Positions 1 to 7,699 of a stretch of 64,000 nucleotides of DNA are shown piece by piece. The notes below the pieces were generated by a model that made no database searches, was not told where the DNA came from, and saw only the letters and a list, made by a program, of their open reading frames with translations. The stretch lies in assembly GCF_000423825.1 (NCBI RefSeq), contig NZ_AUIS01000006.1, positions 62,001 through 126,000 on the forward strand, given 5' to 3'. The position numbers were made by a program, and so were the translations under genes. How positions within the stretch are numbered: the first letter of the stretch is position 1; each line of letters starts with the position of its first letter. The stretch comes from Thermithiobacillus tepidarius DSM 3134 (GTDB lineage Bacteria; Pseudomonadota; Gammaproteobacteria; Acidithiobacillales; Thermithiobacillaceae).

Positions 1-1226
<1,226 letters not shown>

Positions 1227-1262
1227 GTTTGCGATATTTGCAATATCGCATACGCTTGTCAA
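1227..1262 (-). promoter_or_regulatory. hsdM promoter with overlapping palindromic operator
   Basis: On the minus strand a perfect -35 TTGACA (1257-1262) is followed after 17 bases by AAATAT (1234-1239). The predicted transcription start falls at about 1226-1227, on the start codon, so the message would be leaderless. A perfect inverted repeat GCGATATT-TGC-AATATCGC (1231-1249) covers the -10 region. An operator there would block polymerase and suits the HTH at the HsdM N-terminus. The -10 matches consensus at only three of six positions. Confidence 0.6.
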
Positions 1263-1320
1263 GCCCTATCGTCCGTTCCGTGCCTGACCTGTTCCGAATC
1301 GCCTTTACTTGAAGACGATT

Positions 1321-1603
1321 ACCGACAAAACGCAACACGCATCACTCTGCGCTTGCCCGCGCGTCACGGCACTTGGTCGAGGTCGCCAGACACGACGCCT
1401 CGTAGGCTTCGATGTCGATCTGGCGGTAGAGGACGCGGCCGCAGAGCTTCAGGAACTTGGGGCCGATCCCCTCGCTGCGCCAGCGCTCCAGCGTGGCCTC
1501 GCTGACACCCCAGCGGGTGGCCAGTTGCTTCTGGTTGAGATGAACGACTTCCATCTTGGTCTCCTTCCGAACGAGTTGGCAGGAGTCCATGACGGCGCTG
1601 TTC
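1321..1603. repeat. HTH cassette repeat, copy 1
   Basis: First of three related segments: 1321-1603, 1975-2256 and about 5060-5292. Copies 1 and 2 start with the same 18 bases (ACCGACAAAACGCAACAC) and stay similar through the small HTH gene and about 50 bases upstream of its start. Similarity stops just after a conserved GGCGCTGTTC. All three copies read in the same direction. Copy 3 is the most divergent at the gene's 3' end. Confidence 0.8.
1342..1554 (-). CDS. Small helix-turn-helix DNA-binding protein, cassette copy 1
   Basis: A 70-residue protein that is almost entirely one helix-turn-helix of the excisionase/AlpA/MerR-like type. LNQKQLATRWGVSEATLERW (about 6-25) is the HTH, GIGPKFLKLCGRVLYR (about 29-44) is the wing, and a short charged tail follows. 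Start chosen at MEVVHLNQ because AAGGAG lies just upstream and is conserved in all copies. An upstream in-frame ATG (MDSCQL) is less likely because the RBS would then be coding. It lies 115 bp upstream of hsdM in the same direction. Such proteins often regulate mobile or defence loci; no specific target is visible. This is the intact, least-altered copy. Confidence 0.75.
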   Translation of the reverse strand: MEVVHLNQKQLATRWGVSEATLERWRSEGIGPKFLKLCGRVLYRQIDIEAYEASCLATSTKCRDARASAE

Positions 1604-1995
1604 GCCGCGGAAGCCAACGGCCATCCAACCATCGGACGTGGGTTCGGTTGCAGACTCGGGAATCGAACTGGGTAGCAAACCAGACCGGTTGAGAAGCCGA
1701 GACTGCCACCCAATCCGGGAGACAAACTGACTGACGGATGGCAGGAGGAAAAGCGATGACCGGCGCTATCCGCTTGAACCCGCAGGCGCTCGCGCTGGCC
1801 GGCAACGCTTCGATTGTGTAGTATGAACGCAGTTTGGCGCAGGCTGCCACCCCACCACCAATATATAAAGGTCAACCGTTCTCGGTTGGCCTTTTTCTTT
1901 GCGCACTCCCGCGTGTTCGCGGGGACTTTCGCGCCTCAGGCGAGCGTTCCGAGTCGCCATCACCTGTAATATCTACCGACAAAACGCAACACGGT
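1555..1995. other. Noncoding gap between HTH cassettes 1 and 2
   Basis: About 440 bases without a convincing gene. The first 50 bases are the conserved upstream flank of cassette 1. The middle (1610-1860) shows no gene or RNA I recognise. The right part holds a terminator-like hairpin (1868-1900) and then the start of cassette 2 (from 1975). A tRNA-like TTCGATTCC on the minus strand near 1665 has no cloverleaf around it. Confidence 0.5.
1868..1900 (+). terminator. Rho-independent terminator-like hairpin
   Basis: An 11-bp stem AAGGTCAACCG / CGGTTGGCCTT (one G-T pair) closes a TTCT loop and is followed by a T-rich run TTTTTCTTT on the plus strand. No plus-strand gene upstream accounts for it, so it may be a relic of something deleted or mark an unrecognised short transcript. 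Confidence 0.6.
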
Positions 1996-2207
1996 TCACT
2001 CCGCGCTCACCCGCGTGCCACGGCTCTTGATCGAGGTCGACAGACACGCTGCCTCACAGGCTTCGATGTCGATCTGGCGGTAGAGCACCCGGCCGCAGAG
2101 CTTCAGGAACCTGGGGCCGATCCCCTGCTGCGCCAGCGCGGAAGCCGGGCCTCGCTGACACCCCCGCGGACGGCCAGTTGCTTCTGATTGAGATGAACGA
2201 CTTCCAT
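1996..2207 (-). pseudogene. HTH cassette copy 2, frameshifted
   Basis: Same small HTH gene as copy 1 but 212 instead of 213 bases long. One base is missing where copy 1 encodes the Glu of RWRSEGIG, so the frame ends early after RSRGSAPGS. Beyond the lesion the other frame still encodes the expected wing and the tail up to a stop at 1996-1998. Several substitutions in the HTH (WGV to GGV, ATLERW to ARLPRW) suggest relaxed selection. The RBS and upstream flank are intact. A 34-residue truncated peptide could still be made. Confidence 0.75.
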
Positions 2208-2287
2208 TTTGATCTCCTTCCGAATGAGTTGGCAGGAATCCATGAAGGCGCTGTTCCGCTGGGGAGCCAAGTCGTTCCGAGGGGCAT

Positions 2288-3433
2288 TCACGCCGACGGC
2301 GGATCGTTCAACTCGTAGGAGGTAGAGCGCCCGCCGGCTGCGGATTTGCGCAACACACCGTGGGCCAGCAGCTCATTGATGTCGCGTAGCGCCGTGTCCG
2401 GCGAGCATTTGGCGATGGCCGCCCACTTGCTGGTGGTGAGCTTCCCTTCGAAGCCGTCGAGCAAGCGGTTGAGCAGCTTCACCTGCCGTTCGTTCATCGG
2501 CATACCGGCAAAGCGCTGCCAGAACCGCGCCTTGGCAAGCACGGCATCGAGGGTGTGCTGGGCCAGGTCGACCGCGCGGTGCAAGGTATCGAGGAACCAG
2601 GCGAGCCACTCGGTGACGTCGAGCGTGCCTTTCTGGGTGCGCTCCAGGATGTCGTAGTAGGCATTGCGCTCGCGCTGGATCTGCGCCGAAAGGCTGTAGA
2701 AGCGCTGTGGGCTGCCGTCGGCACGGGCCAGCAGCAGATCGCCGATGGCACGGGCGATGCGGCCGTTGCCGTCGTCGAAGGGGTGCAGGGTCACGAACCA
2801 CAGATGGGCGAGGCCAGCCTTGATGAGCGGCGGCTCGCCAGTTTTGGTATTGATCCATTCGAGAAAACGACTCGTCTCGGCCTTCAGGCGGTCGGCCGGC
2901 GGCGCTTCGAAATGCACGCGCTGCCGGCCGATGGGGCCGGACACCACCTGCATCGGACCGCTGGCATCGTCCCGCCAACCGCCGACCTTGATCTTGGAGA
3001 GGCCTGAGTAGCCGGTTGGGAAGAGCGCCGCGTGCCAACCGAACAAGCGCTCGCGGGTGACCGGGGCCGCGCAGTTGGCCGTGGCGTCGAGCACCATCTC
3101 GACCACGCCCTCGACATGTCGATCCACCGGCGCCAGGGCGCCGATGTCCACACCCAAGCGACGCGCGATGCTCGAACGCACGGACTCGACGTCGAGCCGT
3201 TCGCCCTCGATCTCGCTGGTCTTGACCACGTCGGAGGTCAAGGCCGAGAGGCTCGCCTGGTCGCGCTTTGGCCTGCCGACGTCAGCCAGGCGCCCCATCA
3301 GCAGACCTTGGGCGCGGCTGACCTCGGCCAAGGGGCCGGCCAGGGCCGCCAGGTCGTAGCGCCACTTGGGCCAGTCGTCAGCCTGCCAGATGTACTTGCA
3401 ATCGCCGCTGTTCATGCGGAGATTATCGGTCAC
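2288..3433 (-). CDS. Fic family AMP transferase-like protein with C-terminal winged helix
   Basis: Fic enzymes transfer AMP or related groups from nucleotides to protein hydroxyls. The signature HPFDDGNGRIAR (217-228) is complete, with catalytic His217 and the nucleotide-binding GNGR. TSEIEG (72-77) matches the inhibitory-helix motif (S/T)xxxE(G/N), placed N-terminally as in self-inhibited class II Fic proteins. An N-terminal DUF4172-like region precedes it. The C-terminus (about 310-375: MNERQVKLLNRL, SKWAAIAKCSPDTALRDI) looks like a winged helix, so DNA binding or oligomerisation is possible. The first codon is GTG with GGAGA almost adjacent; ATG at 3415 (MNSGDC) is an alternative. It is 381 residues, the usual length of this subfamily, and sits alone among HTH cassettes and toxin-antitoxin genes. 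Confidence 0.88.
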   Translation of the reverse strand: MTDNLRMNSGDCKYIWQADDWPKWRYDLAALAGPLAEVSRAQGLLMGRLADVGRPKRDQASLSALTSDVVKTSEIEGERLDVESVRSSIARRLGVDIGALAPVDRHVEGVVEMVLDATANCAAPVTRERLFGWHAALFPTGYSGLSKIKVGGWRDDASGPMQVVSGPIGRQRVHFEAPPADRLKAETSRFLEWINTKTGEPPLIKAGLAHLWFVTLHPFDDGNGRIARAIGDLLLARADGSPQRFYSLSAQIQRERNAYYDILERTQKGTLDVTEWLAWFLDTLHRAVDLAQHTLDAVLAKARFWQRFAGMPMNERQVKLLNRLLDGFEGKLTTSKWAAIAKCSPDTALRDINELLAHGVLRKSAAGGRSTSYELNDPPSA

Positions 3434-3455
3434 ATTCTCCGCATTGGCAAGTTAT

Positions 3456-3476
3456 TCACCGCGTAATATGCGGTGA
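3456..3476. promoter_or_regulatory. Inverted repeat upstream of fic
   Basis: Perfect 7-bp arms TCACCGC / GCGGTGA around GTAATAT, 23 bases upstream of the fic GTG start. The AT-rich centre could carry a -10 element. Candidate operator; no binding protein is assigned. Confidence 0.4.
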
Positions 3477-3555
3477 TAGTGGCACCATTCGCCGCATGGA
3501 AGACGAGGAGACACGCCACACGCTTCAGGAATGGGTGTAAGTGGATGTCCATTTG

Positions 3556-3571
3556 GGTTTGCAGGCAAACC
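3556..3571. promoter_or_regulatory. Palindrome upstream of the orphan antitoxin gene
   Basis: GGTTTGC-AG-GCAAACC, perfect 7-bp arms with a 2-bp centre, 79 bases upstream of the excisionase-type antitoxin start and within the divergent fic/antitoxin region. Such palindromes are typical antitoxin operators. A loose -10 (TATGCT, 3605-3610) lies downstream. Confidence 0.45.
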
Positions 3572-3649
3572 GATCCATGGTTCGTCGTTTCGGATATTTC
3601 GTTTATGCTGCTCGCCATGACCTTGATGGAAGCCCCCCAGGAGGCTGCC

Positions 3650-4114
3650 ATGACGGCGCCCCCACCCGCCCGCCCGCTGCCCACGACAGAGGAGGTCGCA
3701 CTCGCCCGGGAGAGCGGCCGGGCTCTGTCCTCTTACCTGCTGACCGACGCCGAGACGCAGCATATCGAGATCGTCGACGACCAGGGCATCGCCCACTCGG
3801 TTCGGGTCCCGGTGTCGGCGCTGCGGCTTTTCGTCGACGTCCTCACCGAGATCGGTGAAGGCAATGCGGTCGCCGTCGTCCCGATCCATGCCGAGCTCAC
3901 GACACAGGAGGCGGCGGACGTGCTCAATGTCTCGCGGCCGTTCCTGGTTCAACTGCTGGAGCGCGGCGAGATCCCGTTCCACAAGATCGGCACTCATCGC
4001 CGCGTCCGCTACCAGGACGTCATCGCCTACAAGGAGTGCATCGACGCCGAGCGCCACAAGGCCCTCGACGCCTTGGCCGAGCAGGCCCAGGCGCTCAAGA
4101 TGGGGTATGAGTGA
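3650..4114 (+). CDS. Excisionase-type HTH antitoxin, partner of PIN toxins (orphan here)
   Basis: A 154-residue DNA-binding protein. The N-terminal half (about 20-90) is a conserved alpha/beta region, followed by an excisionase-family HTH (TTQEAADVLNVSRPFLVQLL) and wing (GEIPFHKIGTHRRVRYQDVI). As I know the family, these proteins are encoded directly upstream of PIN-domain VapC-like toxins whose ATG overlaps the antitoxin stop. Here the ATG overlap survives (4107) but the following frame stops after 10 codons, so the toxin is gone. Start chosen at MTAPPPARP because CAGGAGG precedes it at good spacing; the frame is open further upstream, but without signals. Regulation probably involves the palindrome at 3556-3571. 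Confidence 0.75.
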   Translation: MTAPPPARPLPTTEEVALARESGRALSSYLLTDAETQHIEIVDDQGIAHSVRVPVSALRLFVDVLTEIGEGNAVAVVPIHAELTTQEAADVLNVSRPFLVQLLERGEIPFHKIGTHRRVRYQDVIAYKECIDAERHKALDALAEQAQALKMGYE

Positions 4115-4139
4115 CCGCCAAAAGGTAGGCGCGTGTTGA
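4107..4139 (+). pseudogene. Vestigial start of a lost toxin gene
   Basis: An ATG overlaps the upstream antitoxin stop (ATGAGTGA), the coupling used by this toxin-antitoxin family, but the frame encodes only MSDRQKVGAC and stops at 4137-4139. No PIN-domain sequence follows in any frame; the next gene is the DUF1778 antitoxin. Read as the 5' stub of a deleted toxin. Coincidence cannot be excluded with so short a frame. Confidence 0.4.
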
Positions 4140-4191
4140 CAACGGCTACACGCGGTTCTAGGATTTGTGTATACATCGTGTATGCGGGAGT
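4136..4191 (+). promoter_or_regulatory. Promoter and repeat operator of the DUF1778/GNAT operon
   Basis: Perfect -35 TTGACA (4136-4141), 17-bp spacer, -10 TAGGAT (4159-4164). Around the predicted start lie direct repeats GTGTATAC and GTGTATGC (from about 4168 and 4178), the likely ribbon-helix-helix operator for the antitoxin. GGGAG (4186-4190) is the RBS of the first gene. ATCGTGTATGCGG recurs at about 5010-5022, beyond the toxin gene. Confidence 0.65.
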
Positions 4192-4196
4192 GAGTC

Positions 4197-4463
4197 ATGC
4201 GAGACGCCGCCATCAACCTGAGGGCATTGCCCGAGCAGCGCGATCTGATCGACCGCGCCGCCCGGCTCCTGGGCAAGAACCGTTCGGATTTCATGCTCGA
4301 AGCCGCCTGTGACAAGGCCCAGGCGGTGCTGCTCGATCAGGTCTACTTCAACCTCGACGCCGACAAATTCCAGCAGTTCATAGACCTGCTCGATGCGCCG
4401 CCCGCGCCCAACCCGGGGCTTGAACGGCTGATGGCGCTGAAGGCCCCCTGGGCCAAGGAATGA
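4197..4463 (+). CDS. DUF1778 (TacA-like) antitoxin
   Basis: An 88-residue antitoxin of the DUF1778/TacA family. The N-terminus (AAINLRALPEQRDLIDRAAR) is the ribbon-helix-helix DNA-binding part, with GKNRSDFMLEAA continuing it. The C-terminal tail (about 50-88: VYFNLDADKFQQFIDLLDAP) is the segment that in this family covers the acetyltransferase active site. Its stop overlaps the downstream GNAT start by 4 bp, so the two are translationally coupled. It should repress its own promoter from the repeats just upstream. Confidence 0.88.
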   Translation: MRDAAINLRALPEQRDLIDRAARLLGKNRSDFMLEAACDKAQAVLLDQVYFNLDADKFQQFIDLLDAPPAPNPGLERLMALKAPWAKE

Positions 4464-4954
4464 GTGCGTCGCTCAGTGCGCCCCAGCCGCTGACCGCCGC
4501 CCACTGTCTTGACGACTTTTCCTGCGGAGAGCCGGTACTCGACGAGTGGCTCACACGTCGGGCAATGGCCAACCAGCAAAGCGGTGCCAGCCGCACCTTC
4601 GTGGTCGTTGATCAAGACGACTGCGTTCAGGGGTACTACGCGATGGCTGCGGGGGCGGTCGCACACCGTCTGGCTACCGGCGCAGTTCGCCGCAACATGC
4701 CAGACCCCGTGCCGGTCCTGGTGCTGGCCCGGCTGGCCGTCGACACCCGCGCCCAGGGGCACAAGCTCGGCGGGGCCATGCTTCAGGATGCCGTGCAACG
4801 GGCGGTGGTGGTCTCGCAGAACGCCGGCGTGCGGGCGTTGCTCGTCCATGCCCTTCACGATCGCGCGAGGCAGTTCTACGAGCACTACGGCTTCCAGGCA
4901 TCGCCGCTCGATCCGTTGATGCTGATGCTGCGGTTGGACACCACGCGGCCATGA
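4460..4954 (+). CDS. GNAT-family toxin (TacT-like acetyltransferase)
   Basis: A 164-residue GNAT acetyltransferase. Family members paired with DUF1778 antitoxins acetylate the amino group of charged tRNAs and stop translation. The acetyl-CoA-binding region is RLAVDTRAQGHKLGGAML (about residues 90-107), preceded by the beta-4 strand PVPVLVLA. YEHYGFQASP near the C-terminus is the conserved terminal GNAT motif, including a Tyr common in active enzymes. Length is typical and no lesion is visible. It overlaps the antitoxin gene by ATGA. Confidence 0.88.
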   Translation: MSASLSAPQPLTAAHCLDDFSCGEPVLDEWLTRRAMANQQSGASRTFVVVDQDDCVQGYYAMAAGAVAHRLATGAVRRNMPDPVPVLVLARLAVDTRAQGHKLGGAMLQDAVQRAVVVSQNAGVRALLVHALHDRARQFYEHYGFQASPLDPLMLMLRLDTTRP

Positions 4955-5031
4955 CGGGCGCGGGTTCGATTCCGGGTTGGAACCGAACCGGCGCTGTGTT
5001 GCGGGCATATCGTGTATGCGGACTGGCAACG

Positions 5032-5244
5032 TCAGCTGGCGCAATGGCGGACAACGCGCTGGCTGGTCGATATCGACAAACAGGACTCTTCATAGGCCTC
5101 GATGTCGACAAGCCGGGAAAGAACTCGGCCGCACAGTTTCAGGAACTTGGGTCCAATCCCTTCGCTGCGCCATCTTTCCAGGGTCGCCTCACTGACGCTC
5201 CAGCGGGCGGCGAGTTGTCTCTGATTGAGGTGCACGACTTCCAT
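5032..5244 (-). CDS. Small helix-turn-helix DNA-binding protein, cassette copy 3
   Basis: A 70-residue paralogue of the protein at 1342-1554. The HTH LNQRQLAARWSVSEATLERW and wing GIGPKFLKLCGRVLSRLV are intact; the last 15 residues diverge (SISTSQRVVRHCAS). Start at MEVVHLNQ with the same RBS block (GGAGACCAAG) as copy 1. It is convergent with the GNAT toxin gene. Unlike copy 2 it is intact, so two functional copies probably remain. The 3' end and flanks have drifted more than between copies 1 and 2, suggesting an older duplication or independent acquisition. Confidence 0.72.
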   Translation of the reverse strand: MEVVHLNQRQLAARWSVSEATLERWRSEGIGPKFLKLCGRVLSRLVDIEAYEESCLSISTSQRVVRHCAS

Positions 5245-5826
5245 CTTGGTCTCCTCCCGAATAAGTTGGCAGGAGTCATGAAGGCGCTGTTCCTCCCGAC
5301 AGGCAAGTCGATGTTGGCGCACCGAGCGGAAAAATCCCGTTCTCGTCAAGACTGAAGCTGCGGCAACTTGCGAATACAAGCGCTTCGGAACATTGCCGCC
5401 AACTGTAGGTCGCCAAGCACGCGCAAGCATGAATCGCCCGAGAGAGTGGAAACCCGGCAGGCTGCCGTCCCACCAATTTGTCGATTGAAAGAGAAACATC
5501 TCTTCAACAGTGCGGGCTCCAAGCCCTTGGCCCAAAACTGCGAGGAGGTTGTTCTTTGTCCAGGCTGGCCCAGTCCCCCTCCCCGGCTCAGGGGCCGCCT
5601 TCCAATGATTTCCGGCGTGCCGCCAAGCCGTCTGCCGAGCGGGGCGGCTGCGCCAATGTCAGCGAGCCTGGAACGAATGCAGCTTCAACGCGGCAAGCAA
5701 CGGCAAACCACCCCGACGCAGGGGCGGGCACATCCTCTGAAAAGCCGTTCGCCGTAGCCATTTATCCCGAATGACTGCTTGTGGCACACTTCCGGCCATG
5801 ACGATTTCATTCCCCCCGAGACCCGC
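5245..5826. other. Noncoding right border of the accessory island
   Basis: About 580 bases without a supportable gene. The first 50 are the conserved flank of HTH cassette 3. The rest is lower in GC than its surroundings in places, and the open frames on both strands look non-protein-like. No tRNA, integrase or clear att site is visible. Region 5780-5826 is the leader of the YqaA gene. Confidence 0.5.
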
Positions 5827-6408
5827 ATGAAATTTTTCTCGCCGCTCTACCGCCGGGCCATGGCCTGGTCCCGCCATCCGCGTGCGCCCTGGTACCTGGG
5901 GGCGTTGAGTTTTGCCGAATCCTCGTTCTTTCCGGTGCCGCCTGACGTGATGCTGGCGCCCATGTGCCTGGCCAATCCGCGCCGGGCCTGGCATTTGGCG
6001 CTGCTGACCACGCTGACTTCGGTGGCCGGCGGCTTGCTGGGATACGTGATCGGGTATTTTGCCTTGGATGCCGTGCTGCCCTGGCTGCGGGAGAGCCATT
6101 ACTGGCCGGCTTATCAGACCGCGGTGGCCTGGTTCGAGCGCTGGGGCTTCTGGGCGGTGTTCGTGGCCGGCTTCTCGCCGATCCCGTACAAGGTGTTCAC
6201 CATCGCCGCCGGCGCCCTGTCGATGGCGCTCTTCCCCTTCACCCTCGCCTCGGTCATCGGCCGCGGCCTGCGCTTTTTTCTGGTGGCCGGACTGATGGCG
6301 TGGGGCGGCGCGCGCATGGAGGCGCTGCTGCACCGCTACGTGGATCGCCTGGGCTGGGCGGTGGTCGCCCTGGTGGCGGCTGGGGCGCTCTGGTACGGCA
6401 GCCAATGA
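5827..6408 (+). CDS. YqaA/DedA-type inner-membrane protein
   Basis: A 194-residue polytopic membrane protein of the YqaA family (SNARE-associated/VTT superfamily). Conserved features are FAESSFFPVPPDVMLAP (about 27-43), typical of the first re-entrant segment, and GFSPIPYKVFTIAAGALSM (about 115-133), the second. At least three transmembrane stretches surround them. DedA relatives help scramble or transport lipids; the specific role of YqaA is unknown. Start at MKFFSPLYRR, the usual N-terminus; the open frame extends 48 bases upstream without an RBS. A separate transcription unit, convergent with the next gene. Confidence 0.85.
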   Translation: MKFFSPLYRRAMAWSRHPRAPWYLGALSFAESSFFPVPPDVMLAPMCLANPRRAWHLALLTTLTSVAGGLLGYVIGYFALDAVLPWLRESHYWPAYQTAVAWFERWGFWAVFVAGFSPIPYKVFTIAAGALSMALFPFTLASVIGRGLRFFLVAGLMAWGGARMEALLHRYVDRLGWAVVALVAAGALWYGSQ

Positions 6409-6450
6409 GCGGGCCAAGCGAAAAACGCTAGCGGCCTGCGGCATGCCCCC

Positions 6451-6475
6451 AAGAAGAAGGGGGCCGAAGCCCCCC
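6451..6475 (-). terminator. Rho-independent terminator of the DUF2382 gene
   Basis: Minus strand: GGGGGC-TTCG-GCCCCC with a stable TTCG tetraloop, followed by TTCTTCTT. It lies about 25 bases beyond the stop of the gene at 6501 and could also slow transcription from yqaA. Confidence 0.75.
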
Positions 6476-6500
6476 GTGTGTAGCCGTTGGCCGACCCGCC

Positions 6501-7604
6501 TCAGTGATGGCGGGCGCGGTCCCAGGCGTAGTGGACGGCGTCCTTGAAGCGATCCCACGGACCGTAGTTGTGGGCCTCCCAGTCGCGCCGGATCTCCGGC
6601 TCGACCTGGCTCCAGTCGCTGCCCCGATAGCGCGGATTCAGGCCCAGGTGGTAGCCGTAGCGGTAGGCGGGCTGCAGTTGCTCGTAGCTGATGCCGCGGC
6701 TGGAGTAGACGTTCTGGAAGTCGCTGCGGAACTCGCTCTCGTGCGCGGCGAACTGCTGCGCCTCCTCGGGGGTCAGGGATTCCACTTCGACCTCGGTGGC
6801 GCGCACGGTGCCGCGGATGGTTTCCGTGTGCTCCGTGGCCTCCTTGCCGACGACGACTTCCTCCACCACGCGGGCCTCCTTGCTGACCACCGGCTCTTCC
6901 GCCGTGGTGCGGATCTCCATGGTGCCCTCCTGGAAGGCGTTCAGCTCCGCCTCGCTGGCCGGGCGGTCCACCGGCCGGCGCTCCACGTCGACCCGTTCCT
7001 CGCGCAGGCGCACCTGCTCTTCCACCGGGGTCTCGGTCATGTGGCTGTAGACGCGCGCGCCGCCGCGCTCGACCTCGCGCTTGCCGACCTTGAGCTCTTC
7101 CTCGATCACCGGAATGCGGGTTTCGCCTTCGGTCGCGCTGCTCGCCGCCGTGGTGCCGCTGGCGCCCATGACGCCGCTGGCGGTCGTGGCGCCGGTCTGC
7201 GTGGCGCTGTCCGCCTGCCACGCCGTCGCCCGCTCATCGATGTCCACCGCGCCGTGGCGGCTCAGGATGTCGGCGGCCTCATCGGCGCTGTCGTCATCGG
7301 TGGTCACCGACAGCAGGGTGCCGCCCCGGCGCATGCCCTCCGCATAGAGCGAATGCTCCGATTCGGACACGTGGGAAGCGCCCTTTTCGCTCATCAGGCC
7401 GATTTCCGCCAGGAAATGCCGGACGCGATCCATGAAGCCTTCGTGGGCGTGGGTCTCAGGGGTCTGGCCAGCGTATTCCCGGCCCCCTTCCTCACCCGCC
7501 ATGAGGCGGATGCTGCTGCGGCTGAAGCCATTGCTGATCAGGTCCTGCTGGGCACTTTCGGCTTGGGTGCGACTGTCGAAAAAACCGATTACTGTCTTAG
7601 CCAT
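6501..7604 (-). CDS. YflT-domain/DUF2382 general stress protein
   Basis: A 367-residue soluble protein. Residues 1-30 (KTVIGFFDSRTQAESAQQDL) match the YflT-like domain of general stress proteins, with the region continuing to about 125 (LSVTTDDDSADEAADILSRH). An Ala/Thr/Gly linker (about 130-160) leads to a DUF2382 (YsnF/AvaK) domain, about 163-275: IPVIEEELKVGKREVERGG and repeated charged beta-strand blocks (EEQVRLREERVDVERRPV). The C-terminus (about 290-360) is aromatic and charged, with QPAYRYGYHLGLNPRY and YGPWDRFKDAVHYAW, resembling tails of related stress proteins. RBS AAAGGAG. The molecular role is unknown; relatives respond to osmotic or oxidative stress. Confidence 0.82.
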   Translation of the reverse strand: MAKTVIGFFDSRTQAESAQQDLISNGFSRSSIRLMAGEEGGREYAGQTPETHAHEGFMDRVRHFLAEIGLMSEKGASHVSESEHSLYAEGMRRGGTLLSVTTDDDSADEAADILSRHGAVDIDERATAWQADSATQTGATTASGVMGASGTTAASSATEGETRIPVIEEELKVGKREVERGGARVYSHMTETPVEEQVRLREERVDVERRPVDRPASEAELNAFQEGTMEIRTTAEEPVVSKEARVVEEVVVGKEATEHTETIRGTVRATEVEVESLTPEEAQQFAAHESEFRSDFQNVYSSRGISYEQLQPAYRYGYHLGLNPRYRGSDWSQVEPEIRRDWEAHNYGPWDRFKDAVHYAWDRARHH

Positions 7605-7673
7605 AACTCGCTCCTTTACGTAGTTGCTTGCTGTCGTTCATCGACGCGCAGGCCAGGCTTGCTGCGTGCGCTG

Positions 7674-7685
7674 GCTTACGTAAGC
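7674..7685. promoter_or_regulatory. 12-bp palindrome between the two DUF2382 genes
   Basis: GCTTACGTAAGC, a perfect palindrome in the 95-bp gap between the DUF2382 genes. A partial match TTTACGTAG sits next to the RBS near 7614-7622. Candidate operator; the factor is unknown. Confidence 0.35.
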
Positions 7686-7699
7686 TCGGGTTACTGCTG

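Noticed and set aside
1640-1690. tRNA-like TTCGATTCC on the minus strand, with a similar GGTTCGATTCC...GGAACCGAACC at 4962-4988, as possible tRNA fragments or att sites.
   Set aside because: No acceptor, D or anticodon arms can be folded around either. The 4962 copy is a simple inverted repeat. No integrase gene is present.
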